Source: Acidimicrobiia bacterium UBA6912
GTDB lineage: Bacteria > Actinomycetota > Acidimicrobiia > Spongiisociales > UBA5794
Assembly (NCBI GenBank): GCA_002450985.1
Contig: DKBA01000110.1
Span: 4,611 to 16,603, forward strand
Direction: 5' to 3'
DNA: 11,993 nt
Notes under the pieces: generated by a model
What the model was told of the DNA's origin: nothing
Database searches by the model: none
The model's input: only the letters and a program-made list of their open reading frames with translations
Shown here: piece after piece, positions 5,421-11,380 of the stretch
Layout of the letters: each line of letters starts with the position of its first letter
Position numbering within the stretch: position 1 is the first letter of the stretch
Program-made: the position numbers and the translations under genes

Positions 5421-8090
5421 TCACTCGATCAGGCCCAGACCTCGCCCGCGCGCGATCGCCTCTGCGCGGTGATGGACGTGGAGCTTCCGGTAGATGTTCG
5501 CCGTGTGACGCTTCACCGTCCCGCGCGAGATGAACAGTCGGTCGGCGATCTCGGCGTTGGAGTGACCCGCCGCGATCTCGTCGAGGATCTCGAGCTCTCG
5601 ATTTGTCAATGCTTCCGCACCACCGCGCCGCCGGTCCTCGGTCCCCGGAAGGCGCTCGAGGAGCGTCCGTACGAACCCGTCATGGGCGGTGCGTCCGACG
5701 AGCCGCTCCAGGATCGGCCGGACAACCGGACCGACGTGGCTGAACTGATATCGGTAGCCGGCGTGGGCGAGGTCGATGGCCCGCTCGAGCGCCCGATTGG
5801 CCGAGCGACCATCTCCCTGCACCTCGAGGATCGCAGCGTCGAGCACCCACCGCTCGATCGTGAAGGGAACATACCCCTCGACGCCCTGCGGGAACGAGGC
5901 GTGGAGCTTCAGGCTCGTGTCAACGTCGCCCCGAACGAGGGCGAGGCTCAGGTTCGCCGCTGCCTCGAACACCCCGACGGTCTCGACATCAGCCGAGCCA
6001 CCGAGCCCGCCACGGCTGCGAATGCGGTCGAGGATTGCAGCCGCGAGGTCGTACCGGCGCCGGCGGGTGGCGTTGCGTGACTGCGAGAGCCACAACCACG
6101 CCTCCAGCGGGCCGCCCCCCATACTACGACCGCGCAGCCAGTCGATCCCCTCGCTCGCAATCGCATCCGACGCCTCATGCTCGCCGGCGAGGGACAGGCC
6201 CTCCGCCCAGACGAAGTACGCCCGGAAGATCATCTCGGCGAACGTCGTCCGCTTCAGCAGCTCCGTGCCGTGCTCGGCGTACCGCACGGCCTCGCGAGGC
6301 TCGAGTTGGATCATCCGGTGGAAGGCGAGGCCGACGTCCGCAATGCCGCCTGCGGGAGCGAGGTCGGAGTCCTCTCCAGCGAAGGCGAGGCGGTGCGCAC
6401 GCTTCATCGAGCGCTCCGCCGACGGGAAGTCACCGGTGTCGGTCTCGACCGCGCCGAGCCAGAACAGCGCAGTCACCGCGGCGAAGAGGTTCTCTCGTTC
6501 GGCCAGGGTGGCAGCTTGGGCGAGGTGAGGTCGCGCCGCGTCCCACGCCGATCTCGCGTACAGCGAGCGACCGACGTAGAGGTGGGCGAGTGTCCGGAGA
6601 GCGGCGGCGTCGCCGGGTAAACACTCCAGCGCCGCCTGCGCGTGCCGCGTGGCGCCGGCAGGGTCGAATGTCTGGAACGCCGCGATGGCTCGTATCACCT
6701 CGAGTTCGCCCCGGAGATCTCGTCCCGGACGGGCGACATGCCCGGACTCGAGAAGATCGGCGAGCACGATCGCCTCCTCGGATTCGCCCTCGAAGAGCCG
6801 GCACCAAGCCGAGTAGAGCGCAACAACCCCCGCCGCCGGGCCGGCGGGGGTGGGAAAACGGCTCAGCCACGATCGGAGTCGCGCCACCCTCCCGGCCGCC
6901 AGGGCCGGCCATGCATGGCGGTCGACGATATCACCAGCGAGCGCCAGGTCGTCGGCGCGCAACGCCAGGTCGAGCGAGTCATCTGCGAGGCCGCGAGCAT
7001 CGCACGCTCTCGCAGCACGGCGTAGGAGCTTCCGCTCGCCGGCAGGATCGGTGCGGTGCATCCGCGACCGCAGGAGCTCGCCGAACAGGTGGTGGTACCG
7101 GTACCAGCCCGAGGCCTCGTCGAGGGTGACGACGAAGGCGTTCCGGCGTCGCAGCTCGGCGATGATCTCCGCAGCCTCCTGCGAGTCGGTGACTGCCGTG
7201 CACAGCGACGCGTCGAATCGATCGAGGAGACCGGTCGCCAGCAGGAACCGCGACGTCTCCGGTGGGAGCTCGCCAAGGACCTCCTCAACGAGGTAGGCGG
7301 CGATGTGTCCACGTGCACCGGACAGCGCTGCCTCGAGATCGCTTCCCTGAGATGCCGCGAGAGCAACCAATTGGAGCGCGGCAACCCACCCCTCCGACCG
7401 CTGAGCCAACGCCTCGGCCTCCCGGTCGGACAGTCGGACGTCCAGGGTACGGTCGTAGAACGCACGCACCTCGGCGGGCGTGAACCTCAGGGCATCACCT
7501 CGCACCTCCACGAGGCGTCCATCGGCACGAAGCCGTCCCAGGCGAATGGGAGGGTCGGCCCGTGTGATGAGCACCAGTCCGATGGTGGACGGCAGAGTGC
7601 GAATGAGGTAGTCGACGGCGCCGTGAATCTGTGGATTGTCGATCACCTGGTAGTCATCGAGCACGAGGGCCGCACCGGCCGGCGCATCGGCCAGGTCCTC
7701 GACGAGGACCGACACCATCGAGCGGATATCGACTGCGCCCTCGCCGGGGACCACGTCGAGCCCGCATGGGCGTCCGACCAGCGTGCTCACCGCAGCGGCG
7801 AGATACTCGGCGAACAGGCCGGCGTCACAGTCGAACGCGTCGAGGGAGTACCACGCAAACGGCCGTCCGTGGTGTTCCAACCACTCGACCACGTAGGTGG
7901 ACTTACCGAAACCGGCCGGGGCCGACACCAAGAGCACCAAGCAGCTCTCCGAACTCGGCTCGACGTGCAGCCGAGGGCGGCGAACATGGTGCCGGTCAAG
8001 GACCGGAGCATGCAGCTTGGTTGCGACGAGGTGTCGCAGCGCCTGCGGGTGGTCGGTCAACGGCCGGCCCTTCGCCTCGGATGCCGACAT
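5421..8090 (-). CDS. MalT/LAL-type LuxR transcriptional regulator
   Basis: This 889-residue regulator has the normal length for the large ATP-binding LuxR (MalT-like, STAND) family. The N-terminus carries the family marker TKLHAP (24-29). A P-loop A57-P-A-G-F-G-K63-S-T follows, with a Walker B stretch ALVLDDYQVI (141-150) and an ITRADPP sensor (175-181) followed by LGRLRADGRL. The middle (about 350-820) is a long helical, TPR-like repeat region. The last 64 residues (826-889) are a LuxR helix-turn-helix: LTNRELEILDEIAAG, NAEIADRLFIS, then GTVKRHTANIYRKL. In this family, inducer and ATP binding trigger oligomerisation and transcription activation. The ATG at 8090 has only a weak AGG upstream. 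The gene diverges from a cyclase gene across 192 bases and heads a four-gene minus-strand unit. Confidence 0.94.
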   Translation of the reverse strand: MSASEAKGRPLTDHPQALRHLVATKLHAPVLDRHHVRRPRLHVEPSSESCLVLLVSAPAGFGKSTYVVEWLEHHGRPFAWYSLDAFDCDAGLFAEYLAAAVSTLVGRPCGLDVVPGEGAVDIRSMVSVLVEDLADAPAGAALVLDDYQVIDNPQIHGAVDYLIRTLPSTIGLVLITRADPPIRLGRLRADGRLVEVRGDALRFTPAEVRAFYDRTLDVRLSDREAEALAQRSEGWVAALQLVALAASQGSDLEAALSGARGHIAAYLVEEVLGELPPETSRFLLATGLLDRFDASLCTAVTDSQEAAEIIAELRRRNAFVVTLDEASGWYRYHHLFGELLRSRMHRTDPAGERKLLRRAARACDARGLADDSLDLALRADDLALAGDIVDRHAWPALAAGRVARLRSWLSRFPTPAGPAAGVVALYSAWCRLFEGESEEAIVLADLLESGHVARPGRDLRGELEVIRAIAAFQTFDPAGATRHAQAALECLPGDAAALRTLAHLYVGRSLYARSAWDAARPHLAQAATLAERENLFAAVTALFWLGAVETDTGDFPSAERSMKRAHRLAFAGEDSDLAPAGGIADVGLAFHRMIQLEPREAVRYAEHGTELLKRTTFAEMIFRAYFVWAEGLSLAGEHEASDAIASEGIDWLRGRSMGGGPLEAWLWLSQSRNATRRRRYDLAAAILDRIRSRGGLGGSADVETVGVFEAAANLSLALVRGDVDTSLKLHASFPQGVEGYVPFTIERWVLDAAILEVQGDGRSANRALERAIDLAHAGYRYQFSHVGPVVRPILERLVGRTAHDGFVRTLLERLPGTEDRRRGGAEALTNRELEILDEIAAGHSNAEIADRLFISRGTVKRHTANIYRKLHVHHRAEAIARGRGLGLIE
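6827..6850. repeat. Nine-base G/C inverted repeat inside the LuxR gene
   Basis: Arms CCCCCGCCG (6827-6835) and CGGCGGGGG (6842-6850) pair perfectly around a six-base centre. In the LuxR message it falls in a Pro/Ala/Gly-rich linker and is followed by GTTGTTG. It is the strongest all-G/C hairpin I noticed inside a gene here. It could slow transcription or translation, or simply reflect codon use in a Pro-Ala-Gly stretch. Confidence 0.5.
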
Positions 8091-8282
8091 ACTGCCTGTA
8101 CCGGCGATGCGTTGCCATCGGGCCGTCGCAGACCTCTGCCGCCGTGGCCTGGTGCACAGCCGCCCGAGGTGTGCGACTCCGGGAGTCCTCGGTCTTCGCC
8201 GCGGTCGTCTTCGGATCGACCCTCGAGGCGGCGACTCACGGACCGCTCAACGAGCCGAGCTCCCGTCCGCCAGAATGGACTC
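8091..8282. promoter_or_regulatory. Divergent promoter region between LuxR and cyclase genes
   Basis: The 192 bases between the two divergent start codons must hold both promoters. No clear -10/-35 pair is visible on either strand. The main structured element is GACTCCGGGAGTC at 8175-8187 (6-base arms around one G). It is flanked by CCGAGG (8164-8169) and CCTCGG (8187-8192), which form an alternative, offset dyad. These could be operator half-sites for the LuxR protein or another regulator; this is inferred from position and symmetry. Confidence 0.45.
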
Positions 8283-9476
8283 ATGGACTCCGTGGCAGCG
8301 ACGTTCGCGGTGAGGGCGGGGCTCGAACTCGAGGATGTGGTGCGACTCGGTGAGCTCGGTCTCATCCCGCCAATCGACAGCCTCGATGAGGGAGACATCC
8401 CCCTCGCTCGACTCGTCATCGCGCTCGAGAAGTCTGGTATCTCGCTCGGGCAGCTCGCGGCCGTGGTCTCCGATGGGACCTTGTCGCTCGAGAACATCGA
8501 TCGTGCTTTCGTGAGATCGACCCGGATGCAGCAGGGCACGTTCTCGAGCGTCGCCGCCGGCCTCGGGATGTCGGACGGCTTCGCCGACGACATCCGGGTC
8601 GCGCTGGGTGTGAGCGACGGCGGACGAGCGGGCATGATCCGGGACGACGACGCCGCCGTGATGCAGCTCCTCGCCCAGATGGTGGATCTCGGCGTCGGGG
8701 AGGACATCGTCACGGACCTCTTCCACGTGATGGCCGACAGCCTGCGCAAGATGGCGCGAGCGTCGAGCGAGATGTGGGCCGCCGGCGTGCAGCAGCCACT
8801 GCTCGACTCCGGCATGTCGTTCCGGGACATCGCAGCCGCTCCGAGCCTGAACGGGGAGCAGCTGCAGGCGATCGGGGTGGAGGTCGTCTCCACCGTGTGG
8901 AGCCGGTTCCTCGACGACGAGATCTTCTCGGGCACCGTGGCGATCCTCGAGCGCGCACTCGAGGAGGCCGGTGTCACCCGGGTGGCGAGTTCGGGGCCCC
9001 CGGCCATTGCGTTCATGGACCTGACCGCCTTCACAACGTTCACCGACAGAGAGGGTGACGCCGTTGCGGCGGCGGGTGCACGTGACCTGCGGGGGATCCT
9101 CAGACGGGGGATCGTCACCGCAGGTGGCACCCTGGTGAAGATGATGGGTGACGGAGCGATGCTCCACTTCGAGGATGCCGGTGCCGCCGTAGCGTGTGCG
9201 CTCGAACTTGCCGAGGCCATTCCGGCCGCGGGCTTGCCGCAGTCTCGATTCGGAATCGCCGCCGGTCCGGTGATCGTGAGGGATGTGGACTTCTTTGGGC
9301 ACACGGTCAACGTGGCGGCGCGGCTCGTCGATTACGCACGACCGTCGGAGGTGCTCGTGACCGCCGACCTCGTGACGGCAACAGACGCGAGCAGCGTCGA
9401 GTTCGCCGAGATCGGCACCGTCAGCCTGAAGGGTGTCACGGATCTCGTGCACGTGTACTCGGCATCGACGAGCTGA
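8283..9476 (+). CDS. Class III adenylate/guanylate cyclase with N-terminal regulatory half
   Basis: This 397-residue soluble protein makes a cyclic nucleotide from ATP or GTP. Residues 5-75 resemble a MerR-like winged-helix segment (VRLGELGLIPP, then ARLVIALEKSGISLGQLAAVV). Residues about 80-230 are a helical region like the regulatory half of actinobacterial soluble cyclases such as mycobacterial Rv1264. Residues 240-393 are the catalytic domain, with metal-binding Asp246 (FMDLTAFT) and Asp290 (MMGDGAM), substrate Lys286, Asp336 before FFG at the base-recognition position, and Asn343/Arg347 in NVAARL for transition-state binding. All catalytic residues appear present; Lys286 and Asp336 favour ATP as substrate. 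The ATG at 8283 fits the family N-terminus but has no clear ribosome binding site, so a leaderless message is possible. The frame is open further upstream, but that part is antisense to the LuxR gene. Confidence 0.92.
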   Translation: MDSVAATFAVRAGLELEDVVRLGELGLIPPIDSLDEGDIPLARLVIALEKSGISLGQLAAVVSDGTLSLENIDRAFVRSTRMQQGTFSSVAAGLGMSDGFADDIRVALGVSDGGRAGMIRDDDAAVMQLLAQMVDLGVGEDIVTDLFHVMADSLRKMARASSEMWAAGVQQPLLDSGMSFRDIAAAPSLNGEQLQAIGVEVVSTVWSRFLDDEIFSGTVAILERALEEAGVTRVASSGPPAIAFMDLTAFTTFTDREGDAVAAAGARDLRGILRRGIVTAGGTLVKMMGDGAMLHFEDAGAAVACALELAEAIPAAGLPQSRFGIAAGPVIVRDVDFFGHTVNVAARLVDYARPSEVLVTADLVTATDASSVEFAEIGTVSLKGVTDLVHVYSASTS

Positions 9477-9481
9477 GAGAA

Positions 9482-9496
9482 GCCGGGACTGCCGGC
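9482..9496 (+). terminator. Weak hairpin after the cyclase gene
   Basis: GCCGG (9482-9486) and CCGGC (9492-9496) can form a five-bp stem with a GACTG loop, five bases after the cyclase stop. There is no T-tract. It is short enough to be chance in this GC-rich sequence. Confidence 0.2.
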
Positions 9497-9562
9497 GGAC
9501 TGGTCTGGGCGGCCCGGAGGCCGAACGGGCTCGCGTGCGAGCGTCGTGGCATCCTGCAGTTG

Positions 9563-9802
9563 ATGAGGGACGCGACTCGACGTCTTTGGAAGCTGCAAGA
9601 CCGCCATCCGGGTGACCGTCTGCGGCTGGTCGCAGCCGTCGCCGAGTTCATAGGCGACACCCCGGTGTTGTATCCGGGATCGTTCGTCGACGTCGCCCCG
9701 TCGTTCGTCTTCGACAACGTGACCTACGTCGACAGCGACCGGCAGGCCGCCCGACATCGAGGTGTCTGCACATCGTGTCCGCAACCCGAGAAAGGGGGGT
9801 GA
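9563..9802 (+). pseudogene. Probable 5' remnant of a longer conserved hypothetical gene
   Basis: This frame starts at ATG 9563 and ends with TGA 9800-9802, giving 79 residues. Residues 1-65 look like genuine protein: a basic helix (RRLWKLQDRHPGDRL), then FIGDTPVLYPGSFVDVAPSFVF and VTYVDSDRQAAR. This pattern recalls the beginning of longer actinobacterial proteins of unknown function, in which a Tyr-Pro-Gly-Ser and a Val-Thr-Tyr-Val-Asp motif precede a larger domain. After about position 9757 the translation turns into an unrelated His-Arg-Gly-Val-Cys and Pro/Lys/Gly tail, and no other frame continues the family pattern, so the 3' part seems to have been lost by deletion. Its stop lies four bases before the alpha/beta hydrolase ATG. 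A true short gene is the alternative. Confidence 0.55.
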
Positions 9803-9806
9803 CGAG

Positions 9807-10622
9807 ATGAGCGTCCAGGCGTCCACCGGCTTCCTCTACGGAGACACGCCGTACCTTCGGATCGGGACGGGACCGCCGCTGGTGATGGTCCAGGGGCTGA
9901 CCCCGGAGCACGACATCCCGACCGGCTGGGAGCGTCGCATGATCCTGTCGTCTGCGACTCCGTCCGCTCGCCACTTCACCGTCTACGCCGTGAACCGCAG
10001 ACGAGGGCTGAGACCCACCGAGTCGATGTCGGACATCGCCCGCCACCTGGCCGATGCCATCGAGCACGATCTCGGTGAGCCCGTTCGGCTGCAGGGCACG
10101 AGCACAGGTGGCTCCGTCGCCCTCCAGCTCGCCATCGACCGCCCGGATCTGGTCCGGCGCCTCGTGGTGGTCGCCTCCGCCTACCGCCTCGGCCCCCGGG
10201 GAAAGGCGCTGCAGGCAGACATGGCCGCGCTGATCCGAGCCGGCCACAAGGAGGACGCGTGGTCACACATGATGACCTCGATGATGCCCGCGCCGCTGCG
10301 GGTACCGGCACGACCCCTTGCCAGACTGGCGACGCGGTCGATGGTCCCCGCCGACCCCGGGGACATCCTCGTCACTCTCGAGGCAGAGGATGTCTTCGAC
10401 GTCCGCGCCGATCTTCCCCGGATCACTGCACCGACACTCGTGATCGGCGGCGCAAAGGATTCCTTCTACTCACCGGAGCTCTTCGAGGAGACCGCCCGGG
10501 GAGTCGCAAAGGGCCGAGCCCACATCTTTGCGGGGTGGGGGCACGCCAGGACCGCGGCATCGAAGGCCACGAGGAACCTCGCCCTCGGGTTCATGCTCGG
10601 TGAGAGTGACACTCGACCGTAG
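9807..10622 (+). CDS. Alpha/beta-fold hydrolase
   Basis: This 271-residue protein of the alpha/beta hydrolase fold is likely a cytosolic esterase or related hydrolase. It shows a PPLVMVQGL strand-and-oxyanion segment (23-31), a nucleophile elbow G97-T-S99-T-G101-G, a candidate acid Asp218 in LVIGGAKDSF, and the catalytic histidine His246 in GWGHARTA. The spacing and total length match the family, and the triad appears complete. A variable helical cap lies at about 125-200, including a Met-rich segment (155-160). The ATG at 9807 is preferred because a GGGGGG run (9794-9799) lies seven bases upstream; an in-frame ATG at 9762 would overlap the upstream remnant. Translation may be coupled to that remnant, whose stop is four bases before. 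The substrate is not predictable. Confidence 0.9.
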   Translation: MSVQASTGFLYGDTPYLRIGTGPPLVMVQGLTPEHDIPTGWERRMILSSATPSARHFTVYAVNRRRGLRPTESMSDIARHLADAIEHDLGEPVRLQGTSTGGSVALQLAIDRPDLVRRLVVVASAYRLGPRGKALQADMAALIRAGHKEDAWSHMMTSMMPAPLRVPARPLARLATRSMVPADPGDILVTLEAEDVFDVRADLPRITAPTLVIGGAKDSFYSPELFEETARGVAKGRAHIFAGWGHARTAASKATRNLALGFMLGESDTRP

Positions 10623-10682
10623 CCGATCGATCAGCGCACCGAACAGATCGCCACGGATCAGGGACACGAACGAGGAGTCGTC

Positions 10683-10702
10683 CACCGGCTCAGCACCCGG
10701 TG
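10683..10702 (+). repeat. Hairpin 1 of the cluster after the hydrolase gene
   Basis: CACCGG (10683-10688) and CCGGTG (10697-10702) pair across an eight-base loop, CTCAGCAC, 60 bases after the hydrolase stop. It has the same 6-8-6 geometry as the next hairpin. It could help end the transcript, but no T-run follows. Confidence 0.45.
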
Positions 10703-10724
10703 AGGCGCTCGGATCGTGAGTGTT

Positions 10725-10744
10725 CCGGTCGAGCACCTGACCGG
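10725..10744 (+). repeat. Hairpin 2 of the cluster after the hydrolase gene
   Basis: CCGGTC (10725-10730) and GACCGG (10739-10744) pair across the eight-base loop GAGCACCT. Both this loop and that of hairpin 1 contain AGCAC, and both stems are built on CCGG. The start-to-start distance is 42 bases. Confidence 0.45.
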
Positions 10745-10784
10745 GTACGACATTGCAGCCTACGGAAATGACCCTCGCCCCTGG

Positions 10785-10813
10785 TTCAGTCACCGACGAA
10801 GTCGGAGACTGAA
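10785..10813. repeat. Hairpin 3: long imperfect inverted repeat
   Basis: TTCAGTC (10785-10791) pairs with GACTGAA (10807-10813). After one A/A mismatch, CCGAC (10793-10797) pairs with GTCGG (10801-10805) around a GAA loop. Twelve base pairs in 29 bases make this the most stable-looking extended hairpin outside genes in the window. It could be a transcription end, a protected RNA end or a protein-binding dyad. Confidence 0.6.
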
Positions 10814-11326
10814 GATGGCTCTCACCGCACGAGCACATGGACACGACCGAAGACGGTAAGGACAAGGCGATGAGAACACGTAGACCGCAACGACGCCCCT
10901 CACCGACAGACGACCACACCATCCGCCTTCCCGGTGACACACCGCCCGGGCCGGAGAGCGCTCCAGCCCCGATTCACAGACGGTCGATGACCGAACTGCT
11001 CGTCCTGTCGAACCCAGCTGCCACAGGGCATTCCTCGTTCCGACTGCTTCGTCGACGGGGGACACGTCAGCCGTGAGCCGGCCCGACGCCTGCGATGCCG
11101 GCGACACTCCCCGCAGAGGTCCGGCCCCACTCACCGCAGGTGCCTCCAACATCACTCTCTACCCCAACCGTCGCGACGGCGGATCGGGCTGTGGGCTAGG
11201 GGACCCTGGCGGGCGTCGCGGTGGGGTACCGGTCTTCGCAATCTCCCGGCTGGCGGTCGAGCCGCGAGCGGGGTAGACGGTGAACCACCAGAACCCATGT
11301 GAGCAGGAACAGCGTGGCCGCTGACC

Positions 11327-11359
11327 GATGCCAGCACTGATCAGTGAGTGGTAGGCATC
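11327..11359. promoter_or_regulatory. Nested inverted repeats upstream of the last gene
   Basis: A perfect 12-base palindrome CACTGATCAGTG (11335-11346) lies between GATGCC (11327-11332) and GGCATC (11354-11359), which are perfect inverse complements of each other. The block ends 21 bases before the ATG at 11381, just ahead of a -10-like TACATT (11369-11374). The position suits an operator. No regulator gene sits beside it in the window. Confidence 0.5.
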
Positions 11360-11380
11360 ACTGCCCGGTACATTTGTCTG

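Larger units (their letters stand above)
10623..11380. other. Long gene-poor region with structured elements
   Basis: About 760 bases have no convincing gene on either strand. Several frames stay open, but with Arg/Pro/Ser-rich translations, no clear ribosome binding sites and no family resemblance. The visible content is a cluster of three hairpins at 10683-10813 and nested inverted repeats at 11327-11359. Between about 10820 and 11320 I see nothing I can name. The third-position base preference is weaker than in the neighbouring genes, which suggests decayed or non-coding DNA. Confidence 0.6.

Noticed and set aside
7056..8282. Upstream extension of the cyclase frame by 409 codons
   Set aside because: It lies antisense to the LuxR N-terminal ATPase domain and its translation has no domain-like pattern. 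The cyclase family N-terminus fits ATG 8283.
8945..8964. CCTCGAG and CTCGAGG inverted arms inside the cyclase gene
   Set aside because: They encode ordinary helix residues (Leu-Glu-Arg-Ala-Leu-Glu-Glu) from a repeated CTCGAG codon pair. No regulatory role is suggested.
8057..9452. Two long minus-strand frames opposite the cyclase gene
   Set aside because: They are mirror frames of a well-supported gene, with Ser/Arg- or His/Glu-rich low-information translations.
10470..10940. Minus-strand frame of 156 codons with a hydrophobic stretch and a Cys-containing, lipobox-like Val-Ser-Met-Cys
   Set aside because: It overlaps the 3' end of the hydrolase gene in antisense by about 150 bases, has no good ribosome binding site, and its third-position G/C bias is no higher than background. 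The hydrophobic segment is short. A decayed lipoprotein gene cannot be excluded, but it is not supported.
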